64,000 nucleotides of DNA from Plantago ovata (lineage: Eukaryota > Streptophyta > Magnoliopsida > Lamiales > Plantaginaceae): contig CM051457.1 in assembly GCA_028274465.1 (NCBI GenBank), positions 109,801,982 through 109,865,981 of the forward strand. The letters run 5' to 3'. This document shows, piece by piece, positions 1 to 11,800 of this stretch. The position numbers were made by a program, and so were the translations under genes. How positions within the stretch are numbered: the first letter of the stretch is position 1; every line of letters begins with the position of its first letter. Under the pieces are notes generated by a model. The model made no database searches. It had not been told where the DNA came from and was given only the letters and a program-made list of their open reading frames with translations.

Positions 1-1323
1 GTAAAGTCGGAGAGTTTCTGTCAGCGTCGAGTGAAGGAACTGCATCTTCTCCAGAACCTCCTCACTCAAACTCGCAGCAAAATCTGAAATGCTGTCTGCT
101 GCACCAGTCGACTGCGTTGCCTCATTGATTTCTTGTGCCACCTTTTCTTGTACCAAATGGTTCTTGCAAAGCATGTAAATGAACCAAGACAGAGTTGTTG
201 CAGTTGTGTCCTTACCAGCCATCACAAATTCAGTATCACATCTTTCAAGTACTTTGGTTTGACATCTGTTTGCATGAGTCTTGACACAAGATCCTCTCTC
301 TGCATCACCAAAACAGCCCTTAAAGCAGATAATAGCTTTAAAATGTCACAACTGAGAGTTTCTCTCTACCAATACCGAATACTTACACAGTGAATGTTTG
401 AGTCACGCATTTGCTTGATCTTGATACCGATTAGCTTATACACGAAGCTATCCATCACTTCGACGTTTTTCCTCACTGCTGACTCGATACCTACATTCAG
501 AGCTTTCTTTATCTTCCATGTAGCATCTACATATCTCCACATTGACATTGCACTAACATCATCAAAAGCTTTGCAGAACTTTGCACCTTCCTCTGAACCA
601 CTCAGGCTGTCCAGCTCAAAACCGAAAGCAACTTTGAATATCGAATCCAGTGTCGATTTCATGAACAGGTCCTGTTGTCAAATAATCATTTACACAGTTT
701 CACAATAACATTTCACAGATAGAAAAGGAATAATGGGATCCTAAGTTCACCTGAATATCGAATGGTTGATCGGAGTTTGCTGCTTCAGATACAATGTTTG
801 CTAGTTTAACTGCATTTGTTCTGAACACTGAGCAGCTAAATTCCCTTAATAACCTCGTCGAAAATTCAAGGCTGAACGTTTTCCTCTGTTTTCGCCACTT
901 CTCGCCATCGACATTGAAAATCCCATCCCCGAGCAGGTCCTCCAAAATGGCATGGTTGTACGTTCCCTGCACATACCGATAACTTTTAACTTCCATTAGT
1001 AATCTTTTTTCACCTATAAGTTCAAGACGACGTACTTACCTTGACATAATTTTCGAAGTTTGTTTTGAGAATGTACTCCACATTAGCCGGATCAGACGTG
1101 TAAACCTCACCTCGAAAAGGCGACAACAGCCTGTAAGTTCTGTGTTCTCTTGCAAGATCAGTCATGAAGTCATGCAGCCTATTGTAGTGGAGGAGATTGT
1201 GAAAAATGGTGGAAGCTACTGGATGGTACTTTTCTTATCCTGCCTACTTCTGAGGATTGTAGCGAGTAATGCGAGGGTCGTGATCGAGAGGACGATGAGC
1301 AGAAAGGTTGCAGCCATGGACAT
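1..1323 (-). pseudogene. CYP704: CYP704-type cytochrome P450, 5' part, two frameshifts, runs off the left edge
   Basis: Four exons can be placed on the minus strand: 1323-1040, 966-751, 671-387 and 299-1 (continuing outside). All use GT donors and AG acceptors. The product begins with an N-terminal membrane anchor (MSMAATFLLIVLSITT), followed by a segment matching CYP704 proteins (YRLLSPFRGEVYTSDPANVE), the C-helix (GEKWRKQRKTFSLEFS), the I-helix oxygen-binding motif AGKDTTATTLSW and, at the edge, the K-helix ETLRLY. Family members are usually membrane-bound fatty-acid hydroxylases; the CYP704C assignment is inference. Two single-base shifts break the frame. One lies in exon 1 at about 1229-1236, beside a run of four A (minus strand). 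The other lies in exon 4 at about 221-232, where one T seems missing before the I-helix. Since long coding sequences elsewhere in the window are error-free, I favour a pseudogene over sequencing error. The heme exon lies outside the window. Confidence 0.85.
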
Positions 1324-1419
1324 TATGTATGTTCAGAAAGGAATGCAAATGCAGATTATGGTGATTGAAGAGTTGGAGAAGATGACTCTGTTAGACACAG
1401 TGATGAGTTTTTGGTGATT

Positions 1420-2679
1420 GAATGTGTGAAGCAAATTTGTCCTTGTTTGTTGAGGACAAATTGCACTCATCACTAAACTGGTACATTAACATATGAAGTC
1501 ATGAACGATTACAACTGTCTAGCACTCAAGAGGTTGTTCTATTTGGGTTAAGATTGGAAAAACAGAGTTATCCATAGTAATCTCTCCGTTTCATAAAACA
1601 TTACACACTAGTTTAGCGTACAATTTAAGTAGACATGATAATTTAGGAAGGAAAGGAGAGAGAGGGGTAAATAGTACAGAAAAAAATTCCATACAATAAA
1701 AGAGATTGTAAGGGTAAAATTCTAATAAAACGTACGACGCTTTAGATGAGGTTAAGTTCGTTACAATGCACTAGGAACCTAAATACTCTCTATGTCACCA
1801 TAGTTTCAAATCAAATCCTTGAATCAATCTTCTCCAGGTGCACACCACAATCCTCGGTTCTTCTCTATGTCAATTTGAGTACCTGAGATTGAAATGCACG
1901 TGTGGATGTGTGATTAACCCGGCTTGCCTAGGTCAAACCGGTAAGAGACTTTACTTGAAGGAGGTTGCTAATTCTCCTTGTATTAATGTAATAAATGTGA
2001 GTAGTTAATATTGGTTACCTTTACTTTGGAATTGGAGCCTTTATATAGGTATTGGCCAACCCTAGGTCGATCCAATCTCATGCTTCCATCTGTCACCTTT
2101 TCCTTCCTCCACATTTATTGAGTAGGCCCAACGTTGACCTTCATGGACTTGGCCCAAGCCCATTTAGGTGTATCTTCTAGTGTCATCCAGAAGCTCTTAT
2201 CCTCTTCTGTGTCTATCTCTCTTCATGTCTTTAGTGTGAATCTCATCCTGGTTCAACCACACAAAACAATAGACCAAGTATTTAAGGTTCGTAATAAACA
2301 AGCCTCGTACTGCCTAACCTGTTCTGGATTTGGGTGATGCCCTTTTGTCCGTATGTCAATCGTTGTGGACCTCAAAATCTCCATATCTCTCTAGTGCCTT
2401 ATTTTAATGAACTGGACATATTTGTAATAATGCCTCCTAGGTCCGCATAATTCAAGGTGCGGAACCTTGTGAGCCGCAAACGCCTTATCCCTTGTAGCTA
2501 GAAAGCTTTATAGTTCGTAGAGAGACGCACCGTACGAACTAGACATATTTTCATATCAACATATGTCCCTGTAGTTTCAGAGTATCTTAGTAGAAGATAG
2601 TGCGAAACTATACTGTTTGTGGTCGAAAAAATTTGTCGCTTTTCTTATGCGTCGTACTTGGTTTGAAAGGATGACATAT
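1420..2679. other. Intergenic DNA, no gene seen
   Basis: No coding region with recognisable homology. The stretch is upstream of the P450 start at 1323 and should contain its promoter, but I see no clear TATA element at the right distance. Confidence 0.5.
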
Positions 2680-2960
2680 CCGTGTCCTTCTATCTTCCGT
2701 GCCTGTGTCATAACTACACTAGACGGCTTGTCCGTGTTTCACGAGATGGCATTTTAGACGTCATGTCCGTGTCTTTCATCTTCCGTGCCTGTGTCATTAC
2801 TTCACTAGACGACGTGTCCGTGAATCACGAGATGGTACTTTAGACGTCGTGTCCGTGTCCTTCTATCTTCCGTGCATGTGTCATTACTTCACTAGACGAC
2901 GTCTCCGTGTTTCATGAGATGGCGCTTTAGACGTCGTGTCCGTGTCTTACAACTTCCGTT
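2680..2960. repeat. Tandem repeat, 86-87 bp unit, about 3.2 copies
   Basis: Units begin with CCGTGTC(C/T)TTC at 2680, 2767, 2853 and 2940 (spacing 87, 86, 87). Each carries CTTCCGTGC, a CACTAGACG core, a CACGAGATGG-like block and TTTAGACGTC. Copies differ by a few substitutions. The array sits about 400 bp upstream of the TATA promoter at 3338. Confidence 0.85.
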
Positions 2961-3337
2961 CCTTGTTCTTCTAGTCCTTCATCCTTATCCGTAACCTTCG
3001 GACCCCTTTTATCTTTTGATGCAAATATGATGAATGCTATGCAAACTATCCGTGTCTAAATGCTGGTAATATTAGTGCGCGCGTCTACTAAATATCCGTG
3101 TCTACGTGTATGTTATGAAAAAAAAAACTTTTAATTATCAAAGATTCCGGGCCTTGTGTTATGGATAAGGATTGGGCTTTCTTCCGTATTTGAAATCTTT
3201 TGTAGGTCAAAGATCACGAGGGCTGTACAGTAACTTTAGTTTGCTGGCTTCATCTCGTGCGTTGATTTAAATTCCGCGTACGGTTTAGATTTAAAGTCAA
3301 CGGTCGCGTCGATTGGGCTTCCCAATTCTGTCCCCCT

Positions 3338-3347
3338 CTATAAATAG
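3338..3347 (+). promoter_or_regulatory. TATA box of the 3649 transposon ORF
   Basis: CTATAAATAG follows a pyrimidine-rich tract. About 30 bp downstream begins a purine-rich leader. A likely 5' UTR intron runs 3508-3647 (CCAG|GTATGC to TTTAG), placing the ATG at 3649 two bases into the next exon. Confidence 0.6.
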
Positions 3348-3648
3348 TCGGTCAACAAATTTGTTCATTTACAACATTATAGTGAGAAGACTAGAGAGAG
3401 AAAGTTTTTTCTTTCGTATCTTAGCCCTCGAACAAGTTTGTGATCTGACATAACCTTCCTTTTGGAGCTTCGGAATCTTCCACACTTCTACTTTCTTCAA
3501 TTTCCAGGTATGCTTCGCTTCTTTGTTTAATTTTCCGTCTCTTTATACTTGTGCAAATTTTTTATTCAGAATATACTGTCTTCCGAAGATATGTAAATGG
3601 ACCCTCGGACAATCACCTAACTTTCTAATTTCTTACTTGCCGTTTAGG

Positions 3649-5500
3649 ATGTCCGAGGTTAACCCTAAGGTCGTAGATCTCACGGATCTTCCTTCATCAT
3701 CGGATGATTCAGAATCAACAAGCAGCAGTTCTTCTTCATCATCAGATTCAGACTCTTCTTCTGAATCTTCCTTAGATATTGGAGGTGGGAACCCCATCAC
3801 TTCTATTTCTCAATCAAGGATGAATGAAGCTGGTCCGAGTTCCGCTCCTTTCCGATCTCAAGCTTTAGCTAACCGAAATCAATCAGCGGGTTCATCTTCC
3901 GACCGCCGTCTTTCCGTCTATCAACCTCCCCGTCGTAAGGTAGAGCTCCCTTCATATCTCCGACTCCTCTGTAGATACGGTGGCCATAATTATAGATGTC
4001 TTTTCGATCCTTATTTAGAAGCTGACCTCGAACCTGACTATGCCTATCCACAGCTAAGTTTTAGAGATCCGGATGAGGGTAATCATGAACAATTCATGAA
4101 GTTGCTTCTCTTAGGGAGGTCCGCGCTGTCGTCCCTTTTGAAGGCGCCGAAGTTGATGCAGCTCAAAATCTTCCGGATGGAAATGCCCCGGATAACAATA
4201 TTCCTGCCGGCAACAATCCTTCGAATGTGGATGGTGTGGTAGATGTTGCAAACGACACTAACCTTGGTGAGGTCGGACAACCTTTGGAAGGTGAAGTACC
4301 GGAATTCCGTGGTTCACTTTTTCCCGTACCCGATCATCTTGAACCTGCTCTTCAGAAGCGTTATGAAAGGCTTTGAGATGATATTCACCTGTTTAGTGTC
4401 GCCCGTGAAACCAATGATGACGGATGGATACCCACTATTAAATCCAAAGTTACAGAAAAACAACTCCCCTGCTCCGGAAGAAGTTCAATATTCCTGACGA
4501 TATTGAACTGATTGCTCTGGGTCCCAATGATGCTATATATAACTGCCCAGACGGAGCTCTAACCTGCTTTGTTGTTTCTCTCGAGCTTGGATGGAGGATT
4601 CCCTTTTGTGAGAAGTTCGCTTCTATTTTCCGCTCCTTGGACATTACTCCGATGCAGGTTATGCCAATTTCTTTGGCTAACTTGATATGCTTCGGAGTTC
4701 TTATGAAGAAGAAGAATGAGCCCATTACATTCGCCAATTTTTGCCAAGCCTTCACTGTCTCGTTGTCTGGGACTTGGTATTATTGGCAATTCAAGCCTCG
4801 CCAATATTTTATTTCATCCTTGAGAGTCCGAACTCCTTGGGTTCCGCCTGGTGGTCTCGGTACTTCTATTTTAGATACAAGCTAAAGCCTGGAGCTCCGG
4901 AAAGTGAAAGAAAATATTTCAATGTCCGGTATGATTTTAATAGGGACTCTCCTGCTGATTATCGTCCGGTGCGTGATCATTGGAGTAACTGGGCCGCGGC
5001 TATGCGGGCGAAGAGTATAGCTAGGAATCCGGAGAAGTATTTCTTTTGTGTGCTCACAATGCAGCCTCTTCCCGCCTTCGCCAATCTTACGGTAAAAAAA
5101 AATTATGTGTTCTCTTTCCCCTTGTATCTCGTTATTTTTCCGCATCTCTCATACTTCTTTTTTCTTTGCTTTTCAGAGGATTGGCTTAACTATCTGATGG
5201 CGGAAGGCACAGAGACTTCAAGCCGCAATTGAGGCCAAAATGGCTGAAGAGAGGCGGAAAAAGCTGCGAAAAGGAACAACCAACCAACTGACAGTCTTTC
5301 CTCAAGAACATCCGAAGGATGGAGTTAAGTGGAGGCAGGAAGAGGAGCGTTGCAAGCTCGAAAAACTTCCAGCTAAGGAAATGGAGTCCAGCCGGAAAGG
5401 TTTGACTCCGAAAGAAGCCAAGAGGCGTTCTGATGAAAGGAAGAACGAGAAGAAGAAAGAGAAGAAGCAGACGTCCAAACAGCCACCGGAAGATAAATAG
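3649..5500 (+). pseudogene. Decayed plant transposon ORF (PF04195-like 'putative gypsy type transposon' protein)
   Basis: The start at 3649 gives MSEVNPKVVDLTDLPSSSDD, a Ser/Asp-rich low-complexity N-terminus. A conserved block at about 4460-5090 includes GWRIPFCEKFASIFRSLDIT, a LANLICFGVL-like hydrophobic segment, SAWWSRYFYFRYKL and NWAAAMRAKSIARNP. This block resembles the plant proteins called putative gypsy-type transposon (PF04195). A GT-AG intron (about 5091-5176) leads to a Lys/Glu-rich coiled tail ending at 5500. The frame is lost several times: near 4086-4110, at an in-frame TGA at 4374-4376 (one C-to-T change from CGA), near 4450-4465, near 4805-4820, and at TGA 5195. No reverse transcriptase or integrase and no LTR pair are visible, so this is either a non-autonomous element or a remnant. 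The family name is from recall of motif style, not a search. Confidence 0.6.
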
Positions 5501-6803
5501 TATAGTGACTCCATACAATAATATTGTCGGGCCGACACTTTTTACTAACACACTAAGATACAATACAATGTAAAGTTTAAATGCTAACGTAAACGCTAAA
5601 TCTATACTAGTGTAGCAATAAACCAAATTAATTATATATACACGATATTTGATTATTTTTTTGAAACGGCAGAACTCTGAATACACAGAGTGTGAGAAAT
5701 ATTATTAGAAATACATAAGAAACACCTCTAATATTTTATTCACATTACTGAATATGAAACAAAATCATTTAATTAAACCACTCAATATTTTAAAAAATAT
5801 TTTTCATATCAAAGCCAATTAAGGTGCCCATCCAAAAATATTTTAAACTATGATACGTACTACACAATACCTTATGATGTAACAATATTGGAATATCACA
5901 ATATTTTGCCGACCTCATTTATATTTTTCAACTTAATTTTATTGAATTTTTCAAATCAATCTCAAGATATACTAAAATTGTACTGAAATAATATATGTGT
6001 GTGCAATAATTTTTGTCTTATTCAGGGTGGCAGTTTTAAATTGCAAACACTGGACACCTAGTATATCCCGACTTATGCCATGTATGTTATAACTACTTCA
6101 CAAGGTTGCTTGTTAAGAATGAAAAAAATAAAAGAAGCTTTTATGTGGAATAGTGAGAAATTGGTAGAAGAAGAAGGGCTAGAGTTAAGTGGAACATTGT
6201 TTGAAGCCTAATGGGGGAGGGTTGGATCTTTTACGATCAGGATATGAACAAAGGACGAAGTGGTATGAAAGCTTTGCACAAGGCCGAAGCAAGGAATGAA
6301 TATCATCGGCAGAAGTGAGACGAAAATAGAAACTAATGAAGAAGAAAGTAAGGAAGGGGTAGGCAGGACTAGGCTTCTTAGCAAACAAAAGCTAGATGAG
6401 CTATGTCATGAAGGACAACCAGCGGAGAGGATAGCACTACTGGCAAAGCTAGGAAGTTATATGTGTTGAATTGATGCTTTTCAATTCAAACTGTTACAGT
6501 GAATGCTTACAAATCCTCATTTTTTATGGGTTGTGTTTGTATGGAAAGAATATTTCCTTGATGGTAGGTTCTGGAAGGCGGGAACTAAGTCGAATAATAG
6601 TTGATTTTGGAAGATGATGTGCTTAAACACATAAGTAAATTTCGCAATTTATCCCGGGGGGGGGGGGGTCTGGGGGGTTTGGGAAGGGTAAAGATATTTT
6701 ATTTTGCACAGATAGATAGTGTCATGTCAAGTTACTGTTGTGTCTGAATATTGGAAGTGTGTTTGATTATTGGAGAATAAGAATGTGGGTTTATCTAGTC
6801 AAA
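5501..6803. other. AT-rich intergenic DNA; short SINE-tail-like scrap
   Basis: No gene recognised. At about 5656-5675 the string TTTTTTTGAAACGGCAGAA matches one end of the SINE-like element at 20178-20342. A run of 12-13 G at about 6656-6668 is the only other striking feature. Confidence 0.45.
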
Positions 6804-7198
6804 GGAACAGATTCAGTCAAAAGCGTTTTCTTATCACATATCCGGTCAAAGTCGTTGTCTCATCTTTTGGTGTTTTATAGTGACTAGCAGTTTAACTGAT
6901 TTATAATTTATGTTTTACTTTTAATGGTTGGGTTAATTTCTCTTGTTAGATAAACAAGTCGTTATTGCCAGTTTAGCCGGTATCACATACCTCGAGCTAC
7001 GGGTTACAATTCATTGAATCTGTCTATAATATTTGATCAGCAAACCAGAGACACTCATGTTGGTTTGATGAGGTAACGCTCACAGACCTAGACTATTCTT
7101 ATTATTGCTTGGCCTTCTCTAATCAGACTTCCGATCAATTCAGGTAAGTACCGGTGATGTTGCCAGATCGTTTTTGAGTTGTAATCGTCTGTTATTTT
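6804..7198 (+). mobile_element. LTR copy, plus orientation (left arm of a 400-bp inverted repeat)
   Basis: This 395-bp segment is the imperfect reverse complement of 7723-8120. Long identical blocks include TTGGTTTGATGAGGTAAC and TATTCTTATTATTGCTTGGC. Read in the plus direction it equals the LTR defined by the primer-binding site at 7563, but it lacks the last 150 or so LTR bases. Confidence 0.7.
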
Positions 7199-7722
7199 TT
7201 ATTTATTTATTGGGTATATATTTTGGTTTCTCAATGGAGGAGCAGTGTAGATATCAAAAATTTTCTTTTACTAACCCTTTGTCCTTTTCTGTTTTACAGA
7301 TATAGTTGTTGCATAGTCGCCTACAACGACTGTTGCATAGCTAGCAACTGGGCCATTTGCTGAGAAAAATACGCACAGATTTATCTATAGCTTCTACTTT
7401 TGAATTCATAGCAGACAATTCTCTAGAAAACGTGTACGTAGACCCTCAATCACTTTAGTACGTAGACGCCTGTCGATCTGTATCATATTTCTTTGAGCCT
7501 CATATAACTCCTTCAATTAGCATTCATGATCATACTTCAAATAAAAATCAGAGATAACCTAAGCTTTGATACCTTGTTGTAACCCAGATGCATAAATTAA
7601 CATGAAATCGATCCAAACAATAATAAAATAATATGATAACACAGAAATTGCAAATCGAATCAATAGATGGCAATGAATTCAATCTAGTCGAATAACACAC
7701 AGAAAATAGTGAAGATAGTCTC
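7199..7722 (-). mobile_element. LTR end, Met-tRNA-type primer-binding site and decayed gag start
   Basis: On the minus strand the LTR ends ...TTACAACA at about 7575, followed at 7573-7563 by GGTATCAAAGC, close to the initiator-Met tRNA primer-binding site TGGTATCAGAGC. Downstream (about 7540 to 7300, minus) are fragments of a gag-like start: MIQIDRRLRTKVIEGLRT, then after a shift RELSAMNSKVEAIDK, then after another shift SQQMAQLLAMQQSL and a stop. The order LTR, PBS, gag on one strand supports a retrotransposon 5' end. The clade cannot be settled. Confidence 0.55.
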
Positions 7723-8120
7723 AAAATAACAGACGATTACAACTCAAGAACGACTTAGTAGCGTCACCGGTATGTACCTGAATTGATCAGAAATCTGATT
7801 AGAGAAGGCCAAGCAATAATAAGAATAGTCTAGGTTTGTGAGTGTTACCTCATCAAACCAACATGATCTTTCCTTGGTTTGCTGCTCCAAGGTTATAGAC
7901 ATATTCAATGAATTATAACCAGCATCTGGAGGTACATGATACCAGCTAAACTGGTAATAACGACCTGTTTATCTAACAAGAGAGATTAATCCAACCAGTA
8001 CAAGTAAAACATAAACCGTAAATCAGTAAAAATGCTACTCAATATAAAAACACCAAAAGAGGAGAGAACGCCATTGATTTGATATGTGATATGAAAACAC
8101 TTTTTGACTAAATCCGTTCC
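7723..8120 (-). mobile_element. LTR copy, minus orientation (right arm of the inverted repeat)
   Basis: Reverse-complement partner of 6804-7198. It is the copy joined to the primer-binding site. Outside 6804 and 8120 the flanks no longer match, so these mark the arm limits. The spacer between arms is 524 bp. Confidence 0.7.
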
Positions 8121-8870
8121 TCTGTGTTGATAGCAATGGCTCACTGGAAGCCGGTAAGACCGTAGACGCTAGAGGTGTAATCAGCTACTCTTATGGATTA
8201 GGAGCACCTCTCAGATCTGGATTTACCAAACTCTCTCCCTCATCAACTCCCGATTAACAACATCAACGAGCGTATTAATCGGTGTTTTCATCGGTTGAGT
8301 CCTCCTTGCTTGGTCGGCCTTCCTCGCTTCTTCTTCTCTTCCGACAGGTACTTCTTCTTTGGCATTCAGCGCGTAAGGCAGTTGTCTACGGGTTTTTAGA
8401 GATAAAAAGTTTTTTTTAAATTGAAAAGACTTTATCTGATCCGACAGGACTTATAAAAATTTTAAAAAAGAATATTATTTTAATTAGGTTATTAATTTAA
8501 CACATTTATTCATAATTTGAATCGGATAAAATTATTATTCAAGTTATTAAAGGTTGTACTATATTTTGAAAACCGCAGAATCCGAAATGAAACACGGTAA
8601 ACAAGTCCCATCTGGATGTACATGTAGGTATACTATATTTTTGGACAATCCAGTCCAATACGTAACGGACCCATTAATTAATTAATACAGTGAATGTCAA
8701 TCCCGTTTCCAATAAAAAATGGTTTACTAAATGCATTCAACAAATTAAATAATCAGCTAACAATTAGTACTAATTTGGGTTTCCCTAGTAATCACCTTTT
8801 TCAAAAAAGGAAGTTGAACAAAACCAAACATCATCATCATCAAGCAGAGAGATAGAGAGAAAGGAAACAT
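8121..8870. other. Upstream region of the 2OG oxygenase gene
   Basis: No gene seen. The last 70 bases form a purine-rich, CATCATCATCA-containing leader directly before the ATG at 8871, typical of a plant 5' UTR. Confidence 0.4.
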
Positions 8871-11800
8871 ATGGAGGAGCAGTGTTTGAACCTTCCGGTA
8901 ATCGACCTTAATTCCCCCGACCGTATCTCCGCCGCAACTTCAATTCGTCAGGTTTGCTTCATTTCATTATATAACTTCACTCTTGTTTCATTTCATTTTA
9001 TGTCACTCTACTACTTTTCTAGTTTAATTGATTTCCCTATGCCTAAATTAACTCAAATTAGGGCAATAACAGCCTCATCAAAAACGTTTAGGAACTTGTG
9101 CAATGGTAATGTGACAGAAATTGATTGTTCTATTTACTGCTATTTCGAGCTATTGAATGATATATACGACATGTTTGTGTTAGTGTGAGGTGATGAGCTA
9201 CACTACCTTATAGACTTGACTAGATGAGTTCATTCGACGGCCGGTTGAGTAATGAATGTCTCGTAGTATGTTATTCGAAAAATATGTTAGCTTATTCGTT
9301 TGAGCAAATCAGCTAAGTACCTTATTAGCTATGGAACTAAATACTTGTATCAGAATCAGCTCGTTTATCAGCTAAAATGAGCCTAACTAACTGTTATTTC
9401 GAGCTGTAACATGTGTGTAACATTTTGAAATAGATAATGACTCTTTGACGGAATCCTGTTTCCAGTACTGGCGACTAGACTAGGCTTTGTATGTTTAAAT
9501 CGCGTTATTATTACTGTGATGTTTATGTAACTGTGAAGTCAAGGAAATGGTCAGTGGATGATATGTTACTTTCTTTCCTTTTTGTGATGATTGCATCCTC
9601 ACTTGGGAGGAGCATGTAACTAAGCAGAATCATTTCAAGCAAGAGAGAAACGATAAACGTTCAGGTTGTTGATCAAGAGAGAAATGATAATCTATAGGAA
9701 CCTCTTTCTACACACCAGAACTAGTAGTCATCATTATAATGACTTTACTATCTTTTGTACTTGCATAAATTTCTTTTTGCATTAGTTTAGTTTGTAAAAG
9801 TTGAATTCTAGTATGTTTCTGTTCCTGTTTTACTGTTGCTTCTCGGCCTTTTTTTTAGAGCCATATTGTAGTTTTAATAGAACTTTGGAGTTTTTGCAAA
9901 GATACGGTGCAATGTTCTTTCCATTAACAACTGTGTAACTGTGATTTACGTCTCAAAGATCTTAAAAGTTGCTAGTTAGCCATCTGGTGTGTTCCAACCC
10001 GTGGGAGTAAAAATGCTATTGGCAGCAATTATAATTTACAATAAAATGATGGATATGAGTTAATTGTACTGGATGTAACTTCTCTTCAAAAAGTTCTGAT
10101 ATCAACAATACTGATGTAGGCATGCGCGGAATATGGTTTCTTTTACCTCATAAATCATGGAGTCGACCAAAACATGGTGCAGAAAATGCTTGAAGGAACT
10201 AAATGTTTTTTCGCTTTACCCCTTGAAGAGAAGATGAAACTGGCCCGCAAGCTACATAGAGGCTACACGCCATTGTATGCTGAAAACCTTGATCCAGCTT
10301 CCAGTTTAAAAGGTTTGCATGTTGAATTTGTTTCGTTTTGGACTTCATAAATTTTAAAGTTGAATGTCTCACATGTACGTTGACATTTCATATGGTTTGC
10401 ACTTTTACTAGCTTAGATATGTTCCAGGAATTTGGTCCCCGGAAAATCTTTTGAGAGTCCATTGTAATATATTCCATGCTGTTAGACTTCTATCTGAATT
10501 ATAACCAGTTACATGTGATAGAAAAGAAAGAAATGTTGAAACAGAGGAGAGGTTGAGTCTAAATAAAATAACAGAGGAAAAATACTCTTGTTCTGAAGAA
10601 TCTTAGTGGGGGAGTTTGTCCATCCAGTTGAGTGTGATATACAAGATGAATAACTAGGTTGTGCTATATCAATTAGAGCGCTTTGCTTTTGCCATTTTAG
10701 GTGTAGAAATTTGTTTTGTTTTATGTGGGTTGGATGCTGCATTTTGTGCTAATTTCTTCTGTTAAAATTTAGGTGACTCAAAAGAGAGCTTCTATATCGG
10801 CCCTCTTGAAGATATGTTGCCGCATGGACCATTTAACCAGTGGCCTCTAGAGGGTATAACCTATTGTTACCCTGACTTGGCATATAAGATTATCACAGTT
10901 TTATCTGATCTTAAATAACACATTATTAACACTCTTATGCTGAAAATCCAAAGACAAAGTCTAAAAAAGGAAGAAAAATATTATTTATTTCAATATCTGA
11001 ACTCGTTTGTCAATGTCATAAAGATTACAACACCATTTGTTTTGCGGGAGTGACCTATTGTATCCCCGTGATTGATTTTATCCAACTTTTGGTGTTGTAG
11101 CACACATCAAGCATGATTTAAGTTTCATCTGTAATAGAGGGGAATACTATCACCACCAAGGCCTTCGGTTTAGATACATGATGTATGTTTGGGACAAATA
11201 AAACATCCCTAAAGTTTCTAGGATGTAGTACGCGTTTCTTTGGTTTGAACTGGGTGTGTTTGGCAATATTGTGATAGTCCTTGTTTTCTCTTGGATCCAG
11301 AGATTTTGCCTGGCTGGAAGTCGATCATGGAGGATTACTACAAACGAGTCTTGTGAGTATTACCTTGTGGTCATTCTTCTGTAATCTTTAGTTGATTAGT
11401 TTTCAATTCTTTTGTACGCTGGTCATTGTGCAAGTTACAACCCTTTTGACACATTTATTAAAGAAGTATGGATTAGCAACAACCCTTATGCCAACATGTT
11501 TGTCTTCTATTTATTGGAATTGTTGTGGTTGGATTTTCGTTAGATGTTGAGTTTATTGTATCAAACTAATCATTAGACAGATAGTATTTTTCATGGATGC
11601 TTACATTTAGCTTTCCTGCTCAGGAATGCTGGAGAAAGATTGATTTCTCTGATGGCTTTGGCACTGAAATTAGAAGAGACGTTTTTCTATGATGTGGGGG
11701 CACTTAGTCCACCAGATGGTTTTCTCCGCTTGCTTCATTACCCAGGTTTAGTGAAGTGGGATAGTCTCGTCAATGGTTCCAGTTTTCAATTTGCAGTAAC

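Noticed and set aside
5186..5686. Hydrophobic open frame on the minus strand
   Set aside because: Antisense of the Lys/Glu-rich tail of the transposon ORF; composition is a shadow effect.
8871..9188. 105-codon frame starting at the oxygenase ATG as a separate short protein
   Set aside because: Only the first 27 codons are exon; the rest is intron after a CAG|GTTTGC donor.
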